Below are positions 7,017 to 15,068 of a stretch of DNA of 32,334 nt, piece after piece (position 1 is the stretch's first letter; each line of letters starts with the position of its first letter). A model generated the notes under the pieces. It was not told the DNA's origin. It worked only from the letters and a program-made list of their open reading frames with translations, and ran no database searches. Source of the DNA: a virus. A program made the translations under genes and the position numbers. The stretch is taken from positions 1-32,334 of IMG/VR virus record IMGVR_UViG_3300020192_000052; one strand, given 5' to 3'.

Positions 7017-7091
7017 ATGAAACCTTAATCTAACGACGCTACGGCCATCCGTGATGGGTTGAAACTTTTAACTACGTTTTAATTTATTAAA

Positions 7092-7109
7092 TCCGCACAT
7101 GTTTGCGGA
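7092..7109 (+). other. Hairpin just upstream of the capsid ribosome-binding site
   Basis: TCCGCA (7092-7097) and TGCGGA (7104-7109) form a perfect six-pair stem with a six-base loop, directly before the AAGGGATGG region and the capsid ATG at 7126. A 5' hairpin of this kind can protect an abundant structural message. Another small stem, CCATC/GATGG, lies at 7045-7057. Confidence 0.4.
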
Positions 7110-7125
7110 AAGGGATGGCATTTTT

Positions 7126-7264
7126 ATGGCAATTGATTCAGGAACATTAAACGCACTTTATAAAGTAGCTTACGCAAAAGGCATCGTGGACGAAATTCCG
7201 GATGCATCAAAACTTATCGACCTCATTCCGTTCGTACCGTCTGACCTGCAAAACGGCAAACACT
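7126..7264 (+). CDS. Major capsid protein, exon 1 (46 codons plus one base)
   Basis: ATG 7126 opens a frame encoding MAIDSGTLNALYKVAYAKG...DLQNGKH. Without splicing it ends at once: the last exon base T with the first two intron bases makes TAA (7264-7266). Bases 7257-7264 (CAAACACT) pair perfectly with the internal guide GGTGTTTG at 7272-7279, leaving the U-G pair expected at a group I 5' splice site after 7264. Joined to exon 2 at 8037 the frame continues as NGKH-YEQPVVLAAEQGF, an uninterrupted 434-aa protein. The split gene lies directly after the scaffold gene, where the coat gene is expected. Confidence 0.85.
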
Positions 7265-8036
7265 AAATCTTGGTGTTTGTGGGTTAATCCCACTAGGTTC
7301 TTAATCCCGTTTGGGAGGAAGATTAAATGAAAACTTACAAAGTATACTGCATAAAAGACAGACTTTCTAATGAAATCAAGTATGTAGGCTTAACAGGCTC
7401 AACTCTCTATAAACGGTTTAACGACCATGTTTCTAGACAGAAGTTAAACCCTAAAGACTACTATATTGGACTAATTCAAGGAGATTTAACTCTTCCTGAA
7501 GCTGCAACACTAGAAAGAATGCTCATTGAACAATATGACCTTTTAAATAAAGGATGGAATAAGTCGCCAGGAAGCATCAATGGATGCTCTAATGAACACT
7601 CACAATCTCAAAAAGATAAGTGGTCAGTAGAAAGAAAGAATAAACCCTTTCTTCACAGGCAGAACCGAACCTCTCCAAACTCTAAAAGTCATAACGAAGC
7701 AATCAGCAAGGCTAATTCAAAGCCTATTATCTGTCTGAATGACGGTTTAACTTACCTCTCTTTAAGAGTTGCTGCTAAAAAGCTCAACTTATCTGAGAGT
7801 AAGGTCTCTTTGGTAGCTAATGGTAAAAGACCACACACCAAAGGCTTTAAGTTTAAATACCTATAAATTTCTTCTAATTGACTTGGAGTTCCAGCAGTGG
7901 ATAACAAGGGGCAAGATAATCTCGGCCTGAACGACTAAATGAAGAAACCTCGACAGAGGATGCGATAGTCTGATCTACCTTATAACAACAAGAAGAGGTA
8001 GGAGTTGATCCGAAGAGTTCAACCACTAACATGATG
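7265..8036 (+). mobile_element. Group I intron with homing endonuclease, in the capsid gene
   Basis: The 5' end carries the guide sequence forming P1 with exon 1 (GGTGTTTG, 7272-7279) and a following small stem (TGGG/CCCA, 7280-7292). The 3' part has the group I core: GACTA at 7933-7937 within GAACGACTAAATG (R-type element) pairs with TAGTC at 7966-7970 (S-type element) as P7. P8 is CCTC/GAGG with loop GACA (7948-7959). P9 is CTACCT/AGGTAG (7975-8001), and GTTGA/TCAAC follows. The intron should end in G; both G8036 and G8033 keep the exon 2 frame (YEQPVV or YDEQPVV). I saw no convincing P10. Self-splicing is inferred. Confidence 0.88.
7327..7866 (+). CDS. GIY-YIG homing endonuclease with C-terminal NUMOD-type domain
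   Basis: This 179-aa intron-encoded protein has the GIY-YIG nuclease layout: VYC (residues 6-8) and YVG (19-21) for the two signature strands, R30 and H34 in YKRFNDH, and E63 in TLERMLIEQY as the likely metal ligand. The C-terminal 50 residues (CLNDGLTYLSLRVAAKKLNL... to GKRPHTKGFKFKY) match the NUMOD1-like DNA-binding helix-turn-helix pattern of such enzymes. ATG 7327 has GGGAGG upstream. It would cut intron-less capsid genes near the exon junction and spread the intron. All key residues look intact, so the element may be active. Confidence 0.92.
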   Translation: MKTYKVYCIKDRLSNEIKYVGLTGSTLYKRFNDHVSRQKLNPKDYYIGLIQGDLTLPEAATLERMLIEQYDLLNKGWNKSPGSINGCSNEHSQSQKDKWSVERKNKPFLHRQNRTSPNSKSHNEAISKANSKPIICLNDGLTYLSLRVAAKKLNLSESKVSLVANGKRPHTKGFKFKYL

Positions 8037-9202
8037 ACGAACAACCAGTTGTTTTGGCTGCTGAACAAGGCTTCACCTATAGCCTTGATTCTCAGTCGGC
8101 TTACGATCTGAACGACTCTATCGGCATGGCAATGCAATCTGCAGTTGTCCCCGGCGCTGACATCGTTCTCGATTCGACCATTGGTTACAACCAAGCGGCT
8201 CGCGCTTCGCACTCGGCAAATGCTTTCAAGAGCGTTATGTCGACGAAGTTTGAGAACATGCTGAAATCAAGCCGCAAACGTCTTGAAATCGCTATGCTCT
8301 ACGGCCAAAGCAACATTGGAACTGCAGCAACTCAAGCGGTCACGATTGCTAGCTCGATGCTCCCGATCGTTATCGACACGGCTTCATGGGCAACTGGCAT
8401 TTGGGCTGGTTCTGAAAATTCAAACGTTGTTTTAGTTAAAGCTTCTGACAACGACGACGTTGATTCTCTGCGCTCTTTCAAAATCGCTAAAGTCGACGTT
8501 GATGCTCGCACGATCTACTTGGCTGCTGGAACTGCCGGAACTGCTGGCACCTTGTCAACTCTTGAAACTGCTATCGAAGCCTACGCTTGTAACATCCATT
8601 TCTATGGATCTTGCTCTGGAACGACTAGCGCTTTCGTATACGCAGAAATGGCAGGTCTTAAAAAGATCATGACCAATACCGGAACACTCTTTGGTATTGA
8701 TGCTGCTGCTTATGACTTGTGGCGCGGAAACGTCGTTACATCTTCTGGCCAACTCACAATGGCTAAAGTATTGAGCGCAGTTTCTAAAGCCGTTCAGCGT
8801 GGTCTTGATGTTGATGCTACGGTCTTGGTTAACCCCTCGACTTGGGCTGATTTGGCATCAAACCTTGCAGCTCTTCGCCGATTCGATGGATCGTACTCGA
8901 AGAAAAAAGCTGAAAACGGATCTGAAGTATTAGAATACGTTTCTCAAAACGGTTCGTTGAAGCTTGTTAGCTACAACATCGTTAAAGAAGGCGATTGCTT
9001 TATCTTCCCAGAAGAAAAAGTTATGCGTATCGGCGCTCGCGATTTGAGTCTCAATGACCCGACTCGCCCGGCTGATGAAGTGTTCTTCACGATTCCTGGC
9101 AAAGCAGGCGTCGGAGTTCGCGCCTACACTAACCAAGCAATCTTCTTAGAGTCGCCCGCACAAGCGGTCTACATCTCTGGAATTGTTAACTCGCTTGCAT
9201 AA
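8037..9202 (+). CDS. Major capsid protein, exon 2
   Basis: Bases 8037-9202 continue the exon 1 frame and encode 388 residues (EQPVVLAAEQGFTYSLDSQ... to VYISGIVNSLA) before TAA. An apparent TTG start at 8054 is not needed; the protein is complete only after splicing. The segment has the alternating helical and beta character of an HK97-like coat, with sequence such as KSVMSTKFENMLKSSRKRLEIAMLYGQ near its start (long-helix region) and a beta-rich end (GVGVRAYTNQAIFLE). The identification rests on order (after scaffold), length and composition. A strong terminator at 9223-9250 follows. Confidence 0.82.
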
Positions 9203-9222
9203 GCGAACATAAATTTTGAACA

Positions 9223-9250
9223 GGGTCATGGGGCTAAAACCTCATGACCC
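9223..9250 (+). terminator. Strong hairpin terminator after the capsid gene
   Basis: GGGTCATGGGG (9223-9233) pairs with CCTCATGACCC (9240-9250), 11 pairs including one G-U, around a CTAAAA loop, followed by GTTCTT. It ends 20 bases after the capsid stop. The weak T-tract suggests partial termination, which would favour capsid over downstream tail genes. Confidence 0.75.
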
Positions 9251-9276
9251 GTTCTTATATGAAAGAGGGTTAAAAA

Positions 9277-9801
9277 ATGTCTTTTCAAAGATTAATTATC
9301 GAATCACCGCTGACAGCTGTTGGGTTTAAGTCGGTTTGTGATTTAGATCCTGGGCAATTTCCTGCACTCAACAATTTTGCTGGTTATGTTGGGGCAGTTC
9401 TTGGTGGGAACCAATCTGCTAAACTTAGTTTTCAAGTGGGCGCTGTAAACGCGACTGGCACACTAACAGTGGCCGCTGGCGGATCGGCCAATAACGAAAC
9501 CTGCACTATTTTAAACATCACGCTCACGGGAAAAACCAGCTCAACGGCTGATAACGAATTCACCGTTTCCGCAACGGCAGCAACTCAAGCAACAAATATG
9601 GCGGCAGCGATTAACGCTTCAACCACTTTGGCTGGAAAAGTTGCTGCGACTTCGGCTCTCGGTGTTGTCACAATTACTAGCGTAGTGCCTGGTCTTCTTG
9701 GAAACGGTCTTCAATTGTCGGCTGGCACTCTTGCAAACGTCGCAGCCGGTGCTTTTGCAAGCGGTACTGATGGAACAAGTTACGTTTTGAACATGTTGTA
9801 A
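9277..9801 (+). CDS. Putative virion structural protein (decoration or tail type), 174 aa
   Basis: The start ATG 9277 has AGAGGG upstream. The product is rich in Ala, Thr, Ser, Gly and Val, low in charge, and beta-rich. Its centre and C-terminal half follow a pattern common in phage structural proteins: an Ala/Asn-rich helix (AATQATNMAAAINASTTLAG), then VTITSVVPGLLGNGLQLS. Position between capsid and fibre-like genes fits a head decoration, connector or tail-surface protein. I cannot choose between these. Confidence 0.6.
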   Translation: MSFQRLIIESPLTAVGFKSVCDLDPGQFPALNNFAGYVGAVLGGNQSAKLSFQVGAVNATGTLTVAAGGSANNETCTILNITLTGKTSSTADNEFTVSATAATQATNMAAAINASTTLAGKVAATSALGVVTITSVVPGLLGNGLQLSAGTLANVAAGAFASGTDGTSYVLNML

Positions 9802-9814
9802 TAGGGGTTTTTAG

Positions 9815-11380
9815 ATGTCGATTCTTTTAGATGTAAATGGTCAGGAGTTCGACTACCCAGAAGTCGGCGATGTTGCTTGGGGACCGGACTCAACTGATTG
9901 GGCTGTAGCTGTAACAAGCGGCATGCTTCAAAAGGCAGGAGGTCTTTTCCTACTTTTAGCAGCTGTTGATTTTGGTGCGAGCTTTGGTCTTAAATCTATC
10001 TATTACACATCGAGAACTGCAAACAGTGCGGCGGCAGGAGCTGTAAGACTTGCTCGCACTGATTCTGTTTCATGGCGAAATGCGGCCAATGGCGCAGACC
10101 TTTCACTTACGGTTAACGGCTCTGACGAATTAACATTTAACGGCACGGTTCTTCAATTAGGAACGATCACCGTATCTGACACTGCGACGATTGATTTAAC
10201 GATCGCTGCCGATAATATTTCTGGATCTATTGTTGCAGCTTCGATTGGTGACTCCTACATCGCAGCAGCTGCTGCAATTGCTGTTAATAAATTAGCAGCA
10301 CTCACAGCATCTCGCGCGGTTGTCTCAGATGGTTCTGGATTCCTCGCATCTGCTACAACGACCGCGACCGAGCTCGGTTACGTGAATGGCGTAACAAGTG
10401 CGATTCAAACTCAGATTAATACTAAGCAAGCCACAATCTCTGTCTCTGACACTGCGACGATTGATTTAACTTTAACGGGCGCCGGAATCTCGGGCGTCAT
10501 TGTCGCCGCATCCATTGATAACTCTTTTATCGCTACGGCGGCAGCAATTGCTAGATCAAAGATTGCGAGTGGCACTAACTCACACGTTATCATTAACGAT
10601 GGCTCGGGCGTTCTAAGTTCCGAAGCTCAGCTCGCTGGCACAAGAGGCGGCACGGGGGTTTCTTCAACTGCAACGTATCCTGCAAGCGGCGTTGTCGCGA
10701 CACAAGCTGCGACTGAGACTTTAACTAATAAAACTTTAACATCTCCCGTACTCACGACACCGGTTGTGGATGACGGCGCAGACTTTATTGAAGAGGCATC
10801 TCTTGCTTCGCCATCTGCTGGACGCCGCAGGCTTGGTGTTAAGACTGATGGAAAACTTTATCTTAGAGATTCCGCAGGAACAGAAAATCAGATTGGCTCT
10901 GCTGGCGGTGGTGGCGGTGGTGGTATCGATTGGCGCGGAGACGGAGCGGACGCTCCTGAAGAAGGAACATCTTTTGGTCAAAAGGTCTTTAAATTTACTG
11001 ATGGCCTCTCGCAAAACCTATACGGGATTGTGGCGGTTCCGGCATCCTACGTTGCAGGTGATCCTATTAAGGTTCGCATTAAAGCTTTTCACCAAGCCGC
11101 CAGCGCGACTCAACTACTAACGGCTGTCGCAACGCGTATCCCTCAGGGGACTGCGATCGACGACGTGACAAATCAACGAACGACAACGAACACGGCGCAA
11201 ACCGGAGCGTCTAAAGTCATTAAAGAACACGTCCTTGATGTCACAGCCTCTAACGGGCAGGTGAATGGCGTTGCCGTAGCGGCTGGCGACTTACTCGTCA
11301 TTAGGCTTTTCCGAGGAACCGATACTTCGACCGCAGATCTTGAATTTTTACCATCATCGACAGGGGTGAGTTTCACATGA
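9815..11380 (+). CDS. Tail fibre-like protein, 521 aa
   Basis: The protein has the look of a trimeric fibre: low-charge repeats, two near-identical segments (SDTATIDLT...SGxIVAASI) encoded by a 26-bp exact DNA repeat (10175-10200 and 10445-10470), the fibre-type motifs LGYVNGVTSAIQTQINTK and TLTNKTLTSPVLTTP, then a Gly-rich linker (about residues 364-371) before a beta-rich C-terminal domain (GIDWRGDG...). Such proteins mediate host attachment. The start ATG 9815 follows AGGGG, and the TGA overlaps the next gene start (ATGA). The C-terminal domain is not recognised. Confidence 0.75.
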   Translation: MSILLDVNGQEFDYPEVGDVAWGPDSTDWAVAVTSGMLQKAGGLFLLLAAVDFGASFGLKSIYYTSRTANSAAAGAVRLARTDSVSWRNAANGADLSLTVNGSDELTFNGTVLQLGTITVSDTATIDLTIAADNISGSIVAASIGDSYIAAAAAIAVNKLAALTASRAVVSDGSGFLASATTTATELGYVNGVTSAIQTQINTKQATISVSDTATIDLTLTGAGISGVIVAASIDNSFIATAAAIARSKIASGTNSHVIINDGSGVLSSEAQLAGTRGGTGVSSTATYPASGVVATQAATETLTNKTLTSPVLTTPVVDDGADFIEEASLASPSAGRRRLGVKTDGKLYLRDSAGTENQIGSAGGGGGGGIDWRGDGADAPEEGTSFGQKVFKFTDGLSQNLYGIVAVPASYVAGDPIKVRIKAFHQAASATQLLTAVATRIPQGTAIDDVTNQRTTTNTAQTGASKVIKEHVLDVTASNGQVNGVAVAAGDLLVIRLFRGTDTSTADLEFLPSSTGVSFT

Positions 11381-13197
11381 AAAAAATTACCAGCACACTT
11401 TCATTTCTTCTTTCCACGTTGGTTTTTGGGCAGCTTACTAATAACCAAAAAGCCGAAATGCCTTTTAAAAACTACATCGCAAACCCAGGTGCCGAACAAT
11501 TAACAAGGGCTTGGACTGGAACCGACTCTACTCTTGCGAGTAACACGGCAAACGTGCATTCCGGACTTGGTTCACTTGCTTGGAACGCGACCGCTGCGGC
11601 TGAGACTTTAGTTTCCACTCTTGTTGCAATCCCAGAAGGGGATGGCGCATGTTTAGCTGAATTTTATTACAAAGGGTTTGGAACCGCCGACATTCGGATT
11701 TACATCAAGGACAACTCAGCTAACGTGATTGCTGGATACACGGCAGCCGACACTGTGTGGGCAATTTCAACGGCCGCTACTTCGTGGACAAGAGTGCAGG
11801 TTCCTTTTCCCTGCCCTTCGTCTGGCACCGTACAATTAGTTCTTGAGGCGCAAGGGAACGCAGCCATTGGCTATGTGGATGACGCTTACTTGGGGCGCGA
11901 TTTTCGGATTGGTGTTGATAAAAAAATAACCGATTGGATTGGGTACACCCCAACAGGCGCGTGGAGCACAAACACAACCTACACAGGATTTTGGCGTCAA
12001 GTTGGCGATCAAATGGAAGTCCAGGCAAAGATTGCAACAGCAGGCGTTCCAACGTCAGCCACGCTTACCGTTAATATCCCAACCGGCTATACAATTTCGA
12101 CGGCAAAACTAGTTAACGGGTCTGGTACAGCAGAAGCCCTTGGAATAGGTGCCGCTAACGATTCAGGCACTTCATATAAATTCACTGTTTTTTACAGTAG
12201 TACCACTGCGGTTCTTGTCGGTTATCAAAATAGCGTGACAGCAACAGCAACGACCGTAACTCAGGCAGCACCATTTACATTCGGCGCAGGTGACTATGTG
12301 ACAATCAATTTCAGCGTACCGATTGTAGAATTTGCATCGCAAAATACTCTTAGAGGAGACACGACGGATCTCTACGGTGAAGTTTACACGAACGGCGCTT
12401 CAAGCTGTCAGTGGCTTTCAACCAGCGCAACAGTAGCAGCATTCACGGCTGACTCTGACTGCGCAGCGCCAACGGCATCTGGCAATGCAACGGCACCGGC
12501 AACCAAAATTCCGGCAATGATTGTTCCTAAGATTCTCCCCGGTCGTTATTTGATTATGGCAACAGGCGTTTTTAAGGCTGACAGTTCGGCTTCGGGAACT
12601 CAGACTTGCCCGTTTTCAATTACTGACGGGACTACAGTTAAAGCTACGAACGGTCCGGGACAGATTGTGAATACATATCAAGATCGCATTGGAGAAATGT
12701 CGGCGGTGTTTGAATACACAACTGCGCAAACAAATAGGCAGTTTGAAATTTACGTTAAGCGAGCCAGCGGCAACGCGTCTTGTGCCATTGATGTAAACGT
12801 CGCAACCGAAATGGCTTTCCAAATGCGAATCATTCCAATTTCTCAAGCGCTTCCAAGACCTTTCATCCCTGGTAGCGTTTTCGCTGCTCGACCAAGAGTT
12901 GTGAAGATCGGTACGGCAAAAGTCAGTTGTTCAAGTTCGTCCTCGATCACAACAAACACCGACAGCATGATTGTTAGTATTGGGAATATCTCGTCCGGAT
13001 CCTGTGCAATAACGCTTACGACCGGGTATTTTTCCGCAACTCCTGAGTGCTTCGTTACATGGACGGGCGTGGGAAATAATGCAATCACATATAGCAGTGC
13101 TTCTTCAGCAACGGCAACGACCGTCGCTGCTGTTACAGATGCAGGGGTTGCAGCCACAACATTCGGGGCACAGATAATGTGCATAGGAAATAACTAA
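11377..13197 (+). CDS. Fibre or carbohydrate-binding-type protein with N-terminal signal peptide, 606 aa
   Basis: The start overlaps the preceding stop (ATGA). Residues 1-19 (MKKITSTLSFLLSTLVFGQ) look like a Sec signal peptide: basic start, hydrophobic core and a possible cleavage site near FG-Q. Next comes a domain opening with NYIANPGAEQ and W residues, resembling N-terminal parts of carbohydrate-binding or jelly-roll modules on surface proteins. Later Thr/Ser/Ala-rich beta regions contain several Cys (CQWL, DCAAP, CPFS, CAID, CSSSSS, CIGNN). Position among fibre genes suggests receptor binding; the signal peptide instead predicts export, unusual for a virion fibre. Function uncertain. Confidence 0.65.
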   Translation: MKKITSTLSFLLSTLVFGQLTNNQKAEMPFKNYIANPGAEQLTRAWTGTDSTLASNTANVHSGLGSLAWNATAAAETLVSTLVAIPEGDGACLAEFYYKGFGTADIRIYIKDNSANVIAGYTAADTVWAISTAATSWTRVQVPFPCPSSGTVQLVLEAQGNAAIGYVDDAYLGRDFRIGVDKKITDWIGYTPTGAWSTNTTYTGFWRQVGDQMEVQAKIATAGVPTSATLTVNIPTGYTISTAKLVNGSGTAEALGIGAANDSGTSYKFTVFYSSTTAVLVGYQNSVTATATTVTQAAPFTFGAGDYVTINFSVPIVEFASQNTLRGDTTDLYGEVYTNGASSCQWLSTSATVAAFTADSDCAAPTASGNATAPATKIPAMIVPKILPGRYLIMATGVFKADSSASGTQTCPFSITDGTTVKATNGPGQIVNTYQDRIGEMSAVFEYTTAQTNRQFEIYVKRASGNASCAIDVNVATEMAFQMRIIPISQALPRPFIPGSVFAARPRVVKIGTAKVSCSSSSSITTNTDSMIVSIGNISSGSCAITLTTGYFSATPECFVTWTGVGNNAITYSSASSATATTVAAVTDAGVAATTFGAQIMCIGNN

Positions 13198-13227
13198 ATG
13201 AAATTGCCGCAAACAGGAGAAAAATAA

Positions 13228-13860
13228 ATGTCACAAAATAATAGATTAATTGCAAAAAATATCTTTGATCTAGAAAGAACCGAGGGCGGTGATTCTAGCA
13301 TCATGGACTTGTGGGAGAGTGGCCCTTGCAACCGTTTTTCCCTGCAGTCGGTTTATACGGTGACAGCCGTTCCGGAAGCGGCCGCCATTTTAGTAGCTAA
13401 CATCAAACTTAGCTCAGACCCCACGCATCCGAGCGAATTTTTCAAATCTTCGCATGGAATGGTGACCGGCATGATCGTTCAAGCCACAACGGCCGGAACT
13501 CTGGCGGTGCCCTTAGTTGTTTCCACAAATTATTATGTGATTAGAATCGATGCCGATTATTTTGCGTTGGCCACAACTTATGCATTGGCGGAAGCTGGCA
13601 CCAAAATCGTGATCACTAACGTCGGCGTCACATCAACCACGCTCACGCCCGGAGCGCTGGCGAGTTCACTGACTTTTAAACGTTCAAACGACCGCACGAA
13701 CTGGACCGACATTCAGGCCGCCACAACCATCACGGCCACTGGCTCTCTTTACTTAGATCAAACCAACGTGGCTTACCGCTACCTCAAAGCCAACAAAACT
13801 TTAACGGGCGGCGACGTGGCCCTAACAGCCTTCCTCATAGTCATCGGCGACGCGGTTTAA
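13228..13860 (+). CDS. Putative virion structural protein, 210 aa
   Basis: The start ATG 13228 is preceded by AGGAG (13216-13220). The product is beta-rich with low charge and includes SLTFKRSNDRTNWTDIQAATT followed by YLDQTNVAYRYLKANKTLTGGD, a pattern seen in phage structural proteins carrying a small beta-sandwich (S-N-D...W...YRY). It lies between the fibre-type genes and the adaptor. No enzyme motifs. Likely a tail or head surface component, by position only. Confidence 0.55.
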   Translation: MSQNNRLIAKNIFDLERTEGGDSSIMDLWESGPCNRFSLQSVYTVTAVPEAAAILVANIKLSSDPTHPSEFFKSSHGMVTGMIVQATTAGTLAVPLVVSTNYYVIRIDADYFALATTYALAEAGTKIVITNVGVTSTTLTPGALASSLTFKRSNDRTNWTDIQAATTITATGSLYLDQTNVAYRYLKANKTLTGGDVALTAFLIVIGDAV

Positions 13861-13870
13861 GGAGAAAATA

Positions 13871-14122
13871 ATGAAACAAGAATTAGAAGTCATAATGGGT
13901 CTGATGAAAGATCTTCAGGACAAAATGGAATACGGCGAAGAGGATTTCTCTGAGCGTTTGGGACGAAAGAAACCAGAAGTTGAAGTTTTGAAAATCGATG
14001 GAGATCTTCCTTTAGACGAAGAATCAGAAGAGTGCTTTGAAGAAGCGCCTTTGGAAGAAGAAGAGCTTCCTGAGAGCCCTGAAAACAAATTAAAAAACCG
14101 TTTATTAAAGCTTCGAGGTTAA
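13871..14122 (+). CDS. Small very acidic protein, 83 aa
   Basis: ATG 13871 has AAGGAG at good spacing. The product starts with a helical segment (MKQELEVIMGLMKDLQDKMEYGEEDF), has an extremely Glu-rich middle (EESEECFEEAPLEEEELPES) and ends with a short basic tail (NKLKNRLLKLRG). Not recognised. Acidic small proteins at this place may be assembly chaperones or minor virion proteins. Confidence 0.65.
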   Translation: MKQELEVIMGLMKDLQDKMEYGEEDFSERLGRKKPEVEVLKIDGDLPLDEESEECFEEAPLEEEELPESPENKLKNRLLKLRG

Positions 14123-14126
14123 TTAG

Positions 14127-15065
14127 ATGGCTGGTCCCTCTTTTGCTACTGAAGCATTGATTTCAAATATCAAGAGACGTTGTGCTGTCCCTAATTCTCA
14201 GCTGACATATTTGCCCGCTGATTTTACAGACATTGCAAACGACGAGCTTCAGGGACGCGTAGTGCCGCTGCTCATGAGCACTAGAGAAGATTACTTTGTA
14301 AGCTTTACAGATGTAACGCTGTCTGGGAATGAAGTTGAAATACCGGCTGACGCAGTTGGAGAAAAACTTAGGACTGTCGCCATAGTTTCTCAAACTAGCC
14401 CGCTTGTTCTCAACAACCTTCCACGCATTGATTTAGATGTCGTTGCGGGAGTCGGGTTTTCTAGCTCCACATCTATCGCTGGATTCTACATTCAGGGCAA
14501 CACTCTGATGCTTTATCCTTCCAACGCTGTTCCGCAGAGTACGACGATTCGTCTTTATTATTATAAAAGAACGCTAGCTTTAGCAGCGCCTTCTACCTAT
14601 GGGCAGGTTGTTGCCGTCAACCCTGGAACCAGTACGGTGCAGCTATCTTTTCTACCGTCTTCTTGGGTGACCGGAACGGTTCTAAATTCTGTGTCGGAAA
14701 CATCCCCATTTGAAGTTACTGATTCATCGATCACCATAGTATCAACTTCGTCGCCATCAATCATTGTGGACTCCGTCGCAGATATTGCTGTTGGTGATTA
14801 CATATCGGAAGAAGGCTATTCAGCCATTCCACAAATTCCAATTGAGGCACATGCCTATTTAGCACAGCTATCGGCTGTGAAATGTTTAGAGGGCTTAGGT
14901 GACAGAGAGGGAATGAAAGCCGCAAACGCTATGGCTGAGATTTTAGAAAAATCCCTCCTCGTTATGGTCTCTCAACGGGTGGATGGATCTGTGAAAAAGA
15001 TCGTTAATCCTAATGGCGGGCTTCGGATGAATGGCGGCCTCTGGCGCTCAGGGCGGGGGCTCTAG
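14127..15065 (+). CDS. Head-to-tail adaptor protein (podovirus adaptor-like)
   Basis: The 312-aa protein sits immediately before the large nozzle-like gene, as adaptor (tail tube A, T7 gp11-like) genes do. The N-terminus (FATEALISNIKRRCAVPNSQLTYLPADFTDIANDELQGRVVPLLMSTREDYF) has the helical character of adaptor N-terminal helices. The middle is beta-rich, and a helical segment (IEAHAYLAQLSAVKCLEGLG) follows near the C-terminus. Adaptors form the dodecameric ring between portal and tail. The assignment is by resemblance and order; the central beta insertion (about residues 160-215) is larger than in minimal adaptors. Confidence 0.65.
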   Translation: MAGPSFATEALISNIKRRCAVPNSQLTYLPADFTDIANDELQGRVVPLLMSTREDYFVSFTDVTLSGNEVEIPADAVGEKLRTVAIVSQTSPLVLNNLPRIDLDVVAGVGFSSSTSIAGFYIQGNTLMLYPSNAVPQSTTIRLYYYKRTLALAAPSTYGQVVAVNPGTSTVQLSFLPSSWVTGTVLNSVSETSPFEVTDSSITIVSTSSPSIIVDSVADIAVGDYISEEGYSAIPQIPIEAHAYLAQLSAVKCLEGLGDREGMKAANAMAEILEKSLLVMVSQRVDGSVKKIVNPNGGLRMNGGLWRSGRGL

Positions 15066-15068
15066 CTT

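Noticed and set aside
8054-9202. Capsid gene starting at TTG 8054
   Set aside because: The frame is open further upstream to the intron end and joins exon 1 precisely; TTG 8054 lacks a ribosome-binding site, and the first 48 or so residues of the coat would be missing.
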